A stretch of 64,000 nt of DNA from Cordylochernes scorpioides (lineage: Eukaryota; Arthropoda; Arachnida; Pseudoscorpiones; Chernetidae), in NCBI GenBank assembly GCA_030710605.1, contig CP092871.1, positions 65,739,887 to 65,803,886 of the forward strand. The letters are read 5' to 3'. Positions 32,795 to 43,886 of the stretch are shown here, in pieces; position 1 is the first letter of the stretch; each line of letters starts with the position of its first letter. The translations under genes were made by a program, and so were the position numbers. The notes under the pieces are model-generated. The model saw only the letters and a list, made by a program, of their open reading frames with translations. It ran no database searches and had not been told where the DNA came from.

Positions 32795-33171
32795 TGTTCT
32801 ATAATTATGTAAATCCAAAAAATGATTTGTTAAAATTGAAGGTGCAGTCGTCTTGAATTTAATTAAAAAAGAGAAAATCAGTCTCAAGTAGTTTATTTTG
32901 AACTCTTTGAGCAAAAGTATATATTTTAAATTAAGTAAATATAGAATTTTAACAATTAATTCTATATCACCATTTACATACCTATATAAAATAAAATCTA
33001 ACTTACCTAACCAACACTAAAAAAAACAAAACAATCTATTTATATTTAAGGTGGCGCCATCTAGTGGCCAAGAACAACAGAGTTATTTTAAACAGATTAA
33101 TAAAATAAAATAATATTTACATGCATTTATCTCTATTATATTTCTATTAATTTTTTAAAAATTATATAACA
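32795..33171 (-). repeat. Gypsy-A 5' LTR
   Basis: 377 bp, TG...CA. On the minus strand the internal sequence begins gctagccgacaggattt, which does not start with TGG, so the primer binding site is unassigned. Next to it at 33172 is a TA/TG tract. Confidence 0.92.
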
Positions 33172-33199
33172 TATATATATATATATATATGTGTGTGCG

Positions 33200-33897
33200 T
33201 GGTAATTTAAACCAACAACCCTATATTGTATACTACTTATAACAAGATTGTCGTGTTGTATATATAAACACATCTATAAATAATTATACGCATGATTGAC
33301 ATATGTCATTGCATCACCATATGTAATGTACTTTGTACAAACTGTGGATGAATAAATAAAACTATGTAATAGATTAAGAGCTGAGTTAAGCAAGAGATCG
33401 AGATAGAAATCAACCCTAAAGAGGAATTTGGCAAGTCGTTGCCATCAGACGCCCCACGCACTTTGGACCCGTTTAAAGTCCAAATTCTCGCATGTCTCCC
33501 TCCTCGGCGAAGGTATATAAAACCTCGGGTTTAGCCGAAATTACAGTCACTTCACCATCGGCGTGTGTCCTTGTCGGTTGTACCCAGGACCACCTCATCG
33601 ACCATGCAAAACAGTAAGATTCATCTAACTCCATCTTGCTCTTAGCTCGACTCCTATCTGTTCACAGAACTTTCCTACTACAACTGTGTCTCTTCGTTTT
33701 TTGTGTGTGGACATTCCCAAGCTTTCCACTCTGCCTCGACCACGACTGCCTGTACTCTGTGAAAACTGTTAAAGGTCTTCCAAAGTGCAGAGAGGTACTG
33801 GAAAACTCTCCACGCCCTGACTGTCCCTCTCGGTTACTACAGGTTTGACCCTCGGTTACCACAGCTATAGCGAGATTCGACAGGATACCTCATCACA
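33200..33897 (+). repeat. Gypsy family G 5' LTR (copy G5)
   Basis: 698 bp from TGGTAATTTAAACC to ctcatcaca. Promoter-like gtatataaaacctcgg near 33512. Followed by a leader, Repeat X and gypsy pol debris, so it is the 5' LTR of an old, broken element. Confidence 0.75.
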
Positions 33898-34262
33898 GAT
33901 AAGTCGACAGGACCTTATCACAGAAGAGCCGACAGGATAACCACAACGAAGGAGACCAGAACGAAGAAGGTAAGAAGACTGTCCAAATAGAGAAGCGAGA
34001 AAGAGCAAAGATGGAGGAACAAGCCCGCCAGTCCAACGAAACGACCAAGCAATCTCCCCCCAACGACACAGCCGAAAATCCCGAAAAATAAACCGGTGAG
34101 AAGTTCCCCACCTTCGGCCTTACAACGCAACCATCTTCCAGGCGACATGCCGCCGTCGCCAAACAGAAGCTACAAGCTTCTACAAGCCATACTTGGAGCG
34201 TCTTCCACATCAGCAGGATGACAACTAAAGACCAAGTCTCCTGACTGAACAATCCTCAAAAC
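33898..34262 (+). other. Family G leader region
   Basis: Contains two related units (ataagtcgacaggacctta, agagccgacaggataacc) and a 26-codon ATG frame (34010-34090, MEEQARQSNETT). Ends at ctgtaagttt (34260), which looks like a splice donor. Likely the 5' leader or start of gag of the family G element. Confidence 0.4.
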
Positions 34263-34559
34263 TGTAAGTTTTAAAAACCTACGTAACTTTCTCCTCATGC
34301 TCACAACTTGATTCTACATAAATTTAATGTTTATTTTCACTGTAATCATTTTAAATCAATTTTTACCATTTTTATATCATTTCAATTCAAATTTTTAATC
34401 TTTTACACCCTCATTTATCAATTTTTATTTTATTTTAAGCAACTTATAAATTTTAAATCATTACTTTCAATTTTACATAAGAAAATATATATATATTTTT
34501 TTTTAATTACTCGAATCATAATTCTAAACTTATTTGTGTGTTTTTCTTAATATCTTATT

Positions 34560-34825
34560 TTTATAGCAAAACACCAATTTTTTAATCAAATACTCAAAAC
34601 TTTGCAAATATCATTGTTATGTCCACTATTTTATGTAAACGCCCCATTCAAATTATAAGTCACTATCACGCCATTGCCCTTTTATAAGGATAATAGTCGC
34701 ACTACCATAATCAACGATATATTCGAATTTTAATAAACATAGGTGAAACGCATTTTTTTTTAAATTGCAAAAATCGAAAGATACAATATCTTCAAAATCA
34801 CAACTAGAAAAGTAACTATCCTTCC
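34560..34825 (+). repeat. Repeat X copy 2, left part
   Basis: Homologous to 21680-21960. Interrupted at 34825 by Copia-2; continues at 39263. Confidence 0.7.
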
Positions 34826-35043
34826 TGTTGAAATAGCGATCCAAAGATTGGCGTGGAGTATTGGAGGATCGACCAATCAACGGCCGCGGCGGCGCTGCGG
34901 TCGACGTCAAGATTTTTAGTCTTTGTCCCTCGCCTTCCTATATCTACTTGCCTTTAAAATTTTGCTACTTTAACATCTTGTTTTAAGTTACTTTGTTTAA
35001 TAAATAATCCTTTTATTCCTTGATTCAATCTCAAACTTCAACA
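34826..35043 (+). repeat. Copia-2 5' LTR
   Basis: 218 bp; contains a GC-rich block (cggccgcggcggcgctgcgg) and aataaataatcc near its end. Confidence 0.95.
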
Positions 35044-35059
35044 GGTTATGGGCCCAGCA
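35044..35059 (+). promoter_or_regulatory. Copia-2 primer binding site
   Basis: ggttatgggcccagca matches the Copia primer site for an internal initiator tRNA-Met fragment. Confidence 0.85.
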
Positions 35060-35190
35060 CGCTTCCACTGCGCCTAAAAGGATTAACCGCCAGCAGTGAG
35101 TAAGCCTTTGTTTTGCTTGAAGTTTAGGCGTCAACCGCCAACCATAACCCTAGTTTCTTTTTATCGTTGGCCGATTCCAAGACAAAGAAG

Positions 35191-38100
35191 ATGAGCGAAG
35201 ATTGTCTTTCAAGGATTAAAGTTTTTAATGGTGAAAACTTTTCACTATGGAAATTCCAATTCAGGCTTCTTTTGGAACAACAAAAATTACTAGAATTATT
35301 GGAAGGCTTAGAAATAAAGCCGAATGTTGTTTCCTCCGACAGTAACTCTGAAAGTTCACTACAGAATTGGAAATCAAAGGACGTTAAGGCAAGGATGTTG
35401 TTATCACAGGCAATCGAATTAAGGTTTCTTCAGCCCCTGATGAACTGTACTTCCGCTTCACAAATGTGGCAGAAATTACTTGCTATTCATGAACAAAAAT
35501 CCGAATTTACTATTGGCCTACTTTGGCAACAATTCTTCGATGCACGATTGACATCGGAAACAATAAGTGATTACATAGCAAAAATTGAAACTATTTCTGC
35601 ACAAATTTCACAAATGGGCGGAACCATAACGGATGATCAAAAGGTAGCAAAAATTTTAAATACTTTGCCTTCGAGTATGCGCTACTTTGTTGCAGCGGGG
35701 GAATCGTTAGATCCGAAAGCTCAAACTCTTAACAATTTAACTGCAAGACTTTCGATTGAAGAAACAAGGAATCAACAAAGCGGTTCTTCTAAACAAGATG
35801 AGGCCTTATTACACAGGCAAGCACGAACGAAGCCTAAAGATACACAACGTTCTTTTCAAGATGCCAAGAAGAACACTAAATGCCACTATTGTCACAAAAT
35901 TGGACATTGGAGCCGCGAATGTAGAAAAAGATTAGCTAATGAGAAAAATAAATCCAAAAATCTTCATGATTCAAAAGGAAGTTCAAGTGATTATGGACTT
36001 ATTTTGTGCGATAATCAAGTAGAGCCCAATGATATTTGGTATGCTGACAGCGGTGCAAGCTGCAGCATGACATTTCGACGAGAGTGGTTCAAGACCTACA
36101 CGCCGTTCACCAGTGATCATCCAATCTACTTGGGAGACAACTCGACACTACTTGCAGAAGGCATGGGAGACATCGAGATTCAAGCCTACGTCGACGGTGG
36201 ATGGTACAATATGTACATAAGAAATGTGCTCTACTCGCCGCAACTAAAGAAAAATTTGTATAGCCTTTCTACGTCCACAAGAAGAGGATTCAACGTCATT
36301 ATCAAACATGACAAGCTACAGATCTTCATGGATAATGACCTAAAAGCCGTAGGAGTGCGTCATGACGGCCTCTACAGGATGCTCTTCAAGGTTACGTCAT
36401 CATCACAAGGATACATCACCAGCGAGAACAAGCTTCAGTTGTGGCACGAAAGACTTGCGCATCTTCCAGTTGCTACACTTCGAGAGATGGCGACCAAAGG
36501 ATTGGTGGATGGTCTGCAGCCTCAAGATTTAGAGGGAGAATTTTTCTTCTGTGAAGGATGCCAACTTGGAAAAGCCCATAGAAAGTCGTGCTATCCCTCA
36601 GATGGCAAAAACTACCAGCAAGGTGAGTTTATTTATGCTGATATTTGTGGCCCAATGCAGACTCAATCATTAAGTAAATATCTGTATTTCTGCTCATTTA
36701 AAGATTACCTTAGTGGTTATCGCCATATTTATTTTATTAAAAACAAATCAGATGTGCTAGATATATTCAAAGAATATGCTACTCTTATCTATACCCAAAC
36801 TGGAAATAAGATAAAAGTTCTTAGGACTGATAATGCGCTAGAATTCAAAAGCGATAATTTTGCAGATTTATGTAAAAGATTTGGGATAATTCACGAGTTC
36901 ACTGCACCTTATGTGCACGAACAGATAGGACGTATAGAAAGAGACAATCGTACGATTGTGGAAGCAGCCAGGTCCATGCTAAATTCACGAAATCTTCCAG
37001 GATTTTTTTTGGGCTGAGGCATGTAACACAGCCACTAATATTCTAAATAGAAGTGCGACTAAGCAAACCCCTGGAACGACACCTTATGAACTTTTCTTTG
37101 GCACAAAGCCTAATGTAGCTAACTATAAAATATTTGGCTGTAATGCTTATATGCATATTCCCAAAGAAAACCGTAAAAAGTGGGATAATAAATCGATAAA
37201 ACTTATGTTTTTAGGTTATGAGAATACAAGCAAAAATTTTAGATTATGGGATTGGAAAACTAGAAAAATAAGAATTTCTAAAGATGTCACTTTCGATGAG
37301 AAAGCTACTCCAGATAGAGAATCTACCAAACCAAAAGAAATAATATTTCAGATTAACAGCGCTCCGGATGAATCACCAGTTGCGACAGCAAACATTCCAG
37401 TGCAGGAAATGCCGCCAGTATCCGATATCAGTTCGCATCCAATGATAACACGCTCTAAAGTTTCGAATAGCCAATGTAACTTTGCGCTCGCTGATGAACC
37501 CAGTAACTATATAGATGCAATAACGAGTTCAGATTCAGAAAGATGGAAATTAGCCATGGATGAAGAGATTGATGCATTAAATAAAAATAAAACATGGACT
37601 TTAGAACGTTTGGCAGATGGTCATAAACCTATCGGTTGTAAATGGGTTTATAAAATTAAAACGGAGTCCGATGGTACAATTCAACGGTTCAAAGCCAGAT
37701 TAGTTGCAAAAGGCTATTCTCAAATAAAAAATTTTGACTATTTCGATACGTTTAGCCCAGTAGTCAGGTATGATTCGTTACGCATTCTTTTATCACACGC
37801 TGCTTCTGAAAGGATGTTTCTTAAGCAATTCGATGTAAAGACAGCTTTTCTCAATGGCGAATTAGAGGAACTTGTTTATCTTGAACAACCAGAAGGCTAC
37901 AAGAGAGATGATAATAGCTGCTATAGATTACATAAAAGTCTGTATGGTCTTAAACAATCTTCTAGAAATTGGAATAAGAAATTTACCAATTTTTTGTATA
38001 GCCATAATTTCAAAACATCAGACGCCGACCCGTGCATTTTCATTGGAACACACAATGATTCAAATGTTATCGTAGCTCTCTATGTTGATGATGGAATTAT

Positions 38101-39055
38101 TCTATCTAAAGATAAAGAGGCAATAGCTATTATAATGGATGAGTTAGAACACGCATTTGAAATTACATCTGGAAGTGTTAACTTTTTTGTTGGGCTACAA
38201 ATAGAGCAGTCAGAAGATAGGGCAAGTATTTTCATTCACCAGTCATCATATATTGACAAAATTTTGAGTAAATTTAATATGGCTGACTGTATTCCTGCTT
38301 CGGTGCCTATGGATCCTTCTGTCATCTTAACAAAAACGGACTGTCCTACTCCAGAACAAAAGGAAAAGATGCCTAAATTCCCTTTTCGAGAAGCTGTTGG
38401 ATCCCTTATGTTTGCATCATGTGTTTCACGTCCAGATATCACTTATGCAGTTTCACAAGTGAGTAAATTCCAAGAATATCCAGGACCTGCACATTGTACA
38501 ACAGTGAAGAATATTTTCCGTTATCTGAAAGGCACTCCACACATGGGAATTCTCTTCACTGGACAAGACCAACTTGTTGGCTACTCTGATAGTGATTTTG
38601 CTCGTGATGTTGACTCCAGAAAAAGTACGACTGGTTATGCCTTCATGATGAACGGAGGAACTGTTTCTTGGGCAAGCCAACGACAATCAATTATCGCACT
38701 TTCAACCACCGAAAGTGAATACATCGCTGCCTGCAGTGCTGCTAAGGAATTGATTTGGATCAGAAGGCTTCTACAGGGCATCGGCTGTGATATTACTAAA
38801 GAAACTGAACTTTATATCGACAACCAAGCAGCAATAAAACTTGTTGAAAATCCAGTATTCCACAAACGAACGAAACATATTGATGTTCGCTACCACTTCA
38901 TTAGATCCAAACATGAAGAAGGTGAACTTAAAGTGCATCATGTTTGCAGCTCAGAACAGCTAGCTGATATAATGACTAAACCTCTTCCACGAAACAAATT
39001 CCACTACTTAAGAGGTCTACTGAACATTTTGGATCGAGAGGGAGTGTTGGAATAG
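35191..39055 (+). pseudogene. Copia-2 gag-pol, complete except for one frameshift
   Basis: First ATG at 35191. Domains: UBN2-type gag; CCHC knuckle CHYCHKIGHWSREC (about 35880); protease YADSGAS (about 36042); GAG-pre-integrase HHCC (WHERLAHL...CEGCQLGK); integrase DICGPM, RTDNALEF (about 36825), EQIGRIERDN; RT with KWVYKIKT, FDVKTAFLNGELE and YVDDGI (38081-38100); RNase H with SDSDFARD, TTESEYIA, DNQAAIKL (38820). The frame breaks once at a run of eight T (37003-37010); with seven T it would read on. All catalytic residues appear to be present. The break may be real or a sequencing/assembly error in the homopolymer. It is the best local candidate for a former helper of Copia-1. Confidence 0.93.
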
Positions 39056-39262
39056 CGATCCAAAGATTGGCGTGGAGTATTGGAGGATCGACCAATCAAC
39101 GGCCGCGGCGGCGCTGCGGTCGACGTCAAGATTTTTAGTCTTTGTCCCTCGCCTTCCTATATCTACTTGCCTTTAAAATTTTGCTACTTTAACATCTTGT
39201 TTTAAGTTACTTTGTTTAATAAATAATCCTTTTATTCCTTGATTCAATCTCAAACTTCAACA
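39045..39262 (+). repeat. Copia-2 3' LTR
   Basis: 218 bp, one difference from the 5' LTR (sixth base). Preceded by the purine tract gagaggga; followed by TSD cttcc. Confidence 0.95.
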
Positions 39263-40012
39263 CTTCCCAAAACAAATTAAAAATCCGACATAGTTTCAGT
39301 CCCTCGTCCTTTCCTTTTACCTGCTAATTATTAATCATCCACACATCTCTCTCAACAAACTTCAACACACTCGCCCATCACTTTATACAATTGGCCACCA
39401 TCTATTAGCGCTCGACTTAGCAACAAACCAATCTCGAGCCACACAAGCTCCATATCGTCGCCACTAAACGTGCCACATCCACTAACAGCCAAAATATCTC
39501 GATGTGTTTTATACAACCACCACCCATGACTAGTAAATTTGTTATTCATGGTGAAACAAGTTAGATGCTGTACCAAAAACAAAGACTCCACGTGGCACCT
39601 TTCTATTCAATTCACTCAATCGTGTCACACAGCGCATCACAACAATCAAAATAACAGTCGGTGAACGAGTGGGTAACCCCCTCGATTCCCGACAGTCATG
39701 AACCGGGATTGAATCCCGCGTTAAAATTTGTTTAATATGTGAATAACCTTCACATATTATTCAATGTTCAATTATCATGAACTAGGTTGCTCTTGCTGAG
39801 CGGTACCTATTTATGTGAATTTGAACCAGATATCACAACAATTTTTCTCACTTAACAGGCCACAAAGTCGCCTTCATGCATGTGGCACAGCTCACCCCAA
39901 AGCGTGTCCACGTCGAAAATCGCACTTTTACTCACATCTAAACCTGACATCATTGAATAACATTTTTTACTAAGTCCGCAACAACGTCGAAACACAACAC
40001 TTACGAGTACCT
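39263..40012 (+). repeat. Repeat X copy 2, right part
   Basis: Continues the homology to 21960-22560 after Copia-2, with a SINE inserted at 39647-39831. Ends where gypsy pol sequence begins. Confidence 0.65.
39647..39831 (+). mobile_element. tRNA-derived SINE, 185 bp
   Basis: Flanked by a perfect 11-bp TSD atcacaacaat (39636-39646 and 39832-39842). The head has pol III boxes: ggtgaacgagtgggta (A-like) and gggattgaatccc (B-like). The tail (ctaggttgctcttgctgag, cggtacctat, gaaccag) aligns with the 3' end of the Jockey-like LINE at 2240-2292. It is absent from Repeat X copy 1, confirming insertion. Confidence 0.85.
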
Positions 40013-40966
40013 TTAAAAAAACTACTTAAAAAAGATGTGAAATGGAATTGGAACCCAGATTGTCAGCAAGCTTTCACCACTCTCAAAGAGAGTTTAACCA
40101 GTAAACCAGTACCCTAACGTACATTCAAACCCTCAAAACTGTACTACAACAAGGATTTCCAAAACGTCTGTTATCTGTCAGAGCGCCTGCTTTTACCTCA
40201 GAAAAATACCGTAAATTTCTAATAACACATGGTATACAACCCCTACTCACCAAACAGTTTAATAGAACGCTTAAATGCCACCATTACAGGCAAGCTCAGA
40301 CTAGCTTATTTAGAGAATCCAAAAGCTTCCTGGACTCAACTAGTTAAGCGCATCACTCAAACGTATAGTAACACACCCCATTCTGTCACAAGTTTTCCAC
40401 CCACCTACTTAATGTTCAATGTTGTCCCCCCAGATCTAAGAACTCATCTTAACCCATACCCCGAAATAACTAGAGCTAGAGAGATAGCACGCTCTCGTAC
40501 CCAAAATAAGCATAAAAAAGATAAAGAAACATTTGATAACCAGCACAGAACACCACATTTCGAAGTGAATGATCTTGTTTTGGTCAAAAATTATAGAAAT
40601 CCCGACACAGGTAAATTAGCACCATATTTTACTGGACCATATACAATAATTGAAATAATCTCACCCAATGTTGTTCGAATAGATCGCCCCAATCAACCCC
40701 TTAATAGAGACAGTGACACTATACATGTCAATAAATTAAAATATTACACAGAGAATGTTCTGTACATTACACCTCCACAACTCCGATTTGTTCAAAACCC
40801 ACAGCGAATGTCTCCAGATGTATATCTCAGTGAATTGAATCATTTGACTCCAGATATCTTCGAGGAGCAACTATTCCGAATTATACCGCCTACAACCTTC
40901 CAGCCATTCCTACATTTAAATCCAGATTTATTTAATATCGATCGTTTTAAAACAAACCTCAAGTAG
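40013..40966 (+). pseudogene. Gypsy pol fragment (RT end, integrase core to C-terminus)
   Basis: Starts with the RT/RNase H connection (KWNWNPDCQQAF), jumps by deletion to integrase (RAPAFTSEKYRKF, about 40170), frameshifts near 40250 and then runs open to 40966: catalytic E region LIERLNATITGKL and the module FEVNDLVLVKN...GKLAPYFTGPY. Related to but distinct from Gypsy-A integrase. Probably the pol remnant of the family G element whose 5' LTR is at 33200. Confidence 0.8.
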
Positions 40967-41139
40967 CGACCAGAAAATTTCTCGTTAAAGTCACAAACCC
41001 ATTCTATCTACATACCCTACACCAACCCATTTGGATCTGTATTACATACTTACTTACTCTCTTTCACACCATATTTCTTTGAAACCACCAGATCCAGACT
41101 AGAGGAGAAAGAATTTAAAGCACGTGCGCCGTAGACAAG

Positions 41140-42135
41140 CCCCATATCTCCCCATTCAAAAACAATACACATTTAGATCTAGCCCAACTAAAATTGAACC
41201 CAAATGAAAATGTTAACATGTATATTGTACGAGCACAGAAACTGGCACAAGAGATCACCCAGCTAGGAAAGACTGTAACAGAAAGAGAACTTGTACGATA
41301 CATTGTTGAAGGACTCACACCTAACTGTGACACGATCACAGCAGCACTGTCAATAAACAGAGAAATCTCCTTACCAGACTTGAGACAAACTCTACTGGAT
41401 TTCGAGAAGAAAAGAGAGGACAGAAGCAAAAATCATGAAAATGCTTTCAGATCATCAGGCAACCAATTCAAAGAAAAGTCATGCTTCATTTGCAAAAGAA
41501 GAGGACATTTCAAGAAAGACTGTTGGTTCAACCCTAACAACAAAGGAAATCAAAAGAATACAACAAACAAAAATAACATGGCCAGTACAAGGAACTACCA
41601 TAAAGGACCAAAACAAAACAAAGACACGGCCAGATCAGCAATCCAAGAACGAACGGAGGAACCATCCCAACGAAGAGACACCACTTCAGAATACGCACTA
41701 CATGTCATCACAAGGGAGAAACGCCCGACGACTCAGGACGTGTGAATAATTGATTCTGCGTGCACAAGCCACATGACTTCCCATGGTGAATGGATCGAGC
41801 ACAAGACGGAAGAGAGAAGAAGCATACAAGTGGCGGAAGAAGGGAGACACATCGAATCTGCCTCATCAGGATCAATCCAAGCTACTGCACAAGGTAAGGA
41901 CAAATTTAACAACGCTGTAACCCTACATAATGTCCTCCATGTACCACACCTGAAAGGAAATCTAATGTCCATTCCAAGCGTGGTAAGAAGAGGGAACTCT
42001 GTTCTTTTGAATTCTAAAGGAGCATACATATACTCTTCTGATGACAAGCTAATAGGAACAGGCAACTTTGATGGTAACATGTACACATTGAACCTATCAC
42101 GTTTATCTGAAGCAACTCATGTTCCAAGTGAACAT
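41140..42135 (+). pseudogene. Copia-3 gag-protease with internal TGA
   Basis: Gag lacks its N-terminus; visible are the helical gag core (MYIVRAQKLAQEI), CCHC knuckle CFICKRRGHFKKDC (about 41480), and a basic, Gln/Asn-rich linker. At 41743-41745 an in-frame TGA replaces the Trp expected just before the protease motif IIDSACTSHMT (about 41746-41780). The same frame continues for about 130 codons to GAG-pre-integrase (NVLHVPHLKGNLMS). No 5' LTR was found upstream. Confidence 0.8.
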
Positions 42136-42139
42136 TGCT

Positions 42140-43880
42140 TGATATTGTTGAGTCGTTTTTAATGTCCTATTTGAGGACATCTCAATCTTATACTTTGTCT
42201 CTTAGCTCAGCAACAACATTGTTTAGTTATATACCAACTTAGGCTTAAACTCGGATACATGTATAGTAGGATATAGCGAACACAAAAGATCCATGTTTAA
42301 TACATAATGTGCATTTTTGTTTTCAGGGTAAAAGTATCACAGACACATATTTAAATTAATAAACCAAGAGTTTTATTGTTATCTCAGTGGACCTTACAAA
42401 TTTCATTTTTATGGGCAATTTTACATGAACAAAAAAAAAATCTTTGTTTAAGGATTTCAAGCAAGAATGAATTTTTTTTTACTTATTAAAAAAAACATAG
42501 ATATGGCTTTCTCAACATATATATATAAAACATGCCATAATTGGCAAACATGCCAGATAAAAACATAAATGGAACATGACCCTTTCCTTTCTACCTTGGT
42601 AGATTTTCTTACAAACTTTCGTTTGTAGGCAGTACTAAATGAACATAAAATCTATTTTTTTTATCAAACTCTAAGAATCCATACAAAGGACAAAATATGA
42701 ATTTTTCTTACCTATAAAAAAATAAGCTAAAATTATGCCTCTTTGACATATTAAATATACCCTAAATTAATAGAGAAGATGTTAACATACCGTTTCTCCC
42801 GGATGCCAGCGCTTCCTCTCGGATCGATCTCTTTCATACGCCTTCCGCTCAAAAACTGACCGTTATTTTTCAAACAGCCCCCAAGGTAAATCGTCATCTT
42901 CCTACAGAGTAAAAAAAAAATTAATATTCTTAGAATATTATTAAATAATAAAATATTATTATTATTTTTAAAAGAGAAAATTTTGAAATAATAAATATAA
43001 ATGCTTATTCTTTGAGAAATTTATAATAATTTCTTCTTCAAGAATTTTAAATAACTAGACACACCAATTTTATCTAGATATGTGAGTGATCGATTTTATT
43101 CATTTTAGAATAAAATAAATAATAAAGGTAAATTATATCATTTCTCTTATTAAAAGGTAATCTGGATTAGTAATAAAATATACTAAAATCTGACATGTTT
43201 GCCCCTTTGAGAAATTTAGACAGTAATCTCTTCTTTAAAAAATAAAAAAAATAAGGAAATACATCCAATCTATCTGAATATACCAGTAATTGGCTTTATT
43301 CACTTTAGAATAAAAAATATATATATTTAGAAAATTCTCGGAATGGTAATAAAATCCTTTTGGACGTTTCATCTTGCATAAAAGAAAAAAAATGATCGGT
43401 ATTATTTCATATATTCACATATGTACATAGTTTGTATATCCTCCGTTGGACCTCTCTGCAATGGGCTTCTGGATCCTTGGGCAGGACCCGTGTCATCCCC
43501 GGCTGGGTGTCTTCCTCGGCTACTGGTCTTTAAAGGCATATGTGTCATCTCCACCTTTCTGGACTTTAAAGGCATAGGTGTCATCCTCAGCTTTCTGGAC
43601 TTAAGAGTATCGCTGAGGTTCCTCGTTGGGGAATTCTCCATCTTTCTACAGCGGGTCTTGGAGTACACGCCCAGGGTTGCTTCTAGTCCTTCATTTTCCA
43701 ATCCGCCTCGTTGTTGTCCTTCTGTGGAGGGTTGGCCGGTATCTCGGTCACGGTACCACCAGCGTCACCTCCGATTTGGGCGTCCTCCCCTGCTTTGACC
43801 TTTAGAGCACCGTCGGCCACCGTTGTGGGATCTCCATCTGGACACCAAACATTTTCGGCAAGACACTGTGTATATATATG
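42140..43880. repeat. Insertion inside Copia-3, nature unknown
   Basis: About 1.7 kb separating GAG-pre-integrase from its HHCC continuation. AT-rich to 43390 with two diverged direct repeats (ttgagaaattta, attcattttagaataaa; about 43000-43140 and 43200-43325). Then comes a GC-rich block at 43430-43860 with short repeats of tctggactttaaaggcat. The block looks like an LTR or promoter region. Borders and TSD could not be fixed. Confidence 0.45.
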
Positions 43881-43886
43881 ATGTAA

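Larger units (their letters stand above)
27841..33171 (-). mobile_element. Gypsy-A, apparently intact Ty3/gypsy retrotransposon
   Basis: 5.33 kb on the minus strand. LTRs of 377-378 bp differ by one base in an A run plus the first base at the outer 3' end (27841 G instead of T/A). A purine tract (on the minus strand gggggggaaa) precedes the 3' LTR. One uninterrupted gag-pol frame. No target-site duplication: the left junction is cut into G4 and the right junction is in TA repeats. Confidence 0.93.
34826..39262 (+). mobile_element. Copia-2, near-complete Ty1/Copia element
   Basis: 4437 bp, 218-bp LTRs (TGTTGAAATAGCG...CTTCAACA) differing at one base, perfect TSD cttcc (34821-34825 and 39263-39267). 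PBS at 35044. Same family group as Copia-1 by protein similarity, but with unrelated LTRs. It inserted into Repeat X. Confidence 0.96.

Noticed and set aside
33893..34252. 119-codon minus-strand frame
   Set aside because: Antisense to the GC-richer leader after LTR G5; hydrophobic shadow without a domain.
39647..39831. A truncated LINE 3' end
   Set aside because: The tail matches the LINE, but the head has pol III-like boxes and the insert has its own 11-bp TSD, so SINE fits better.
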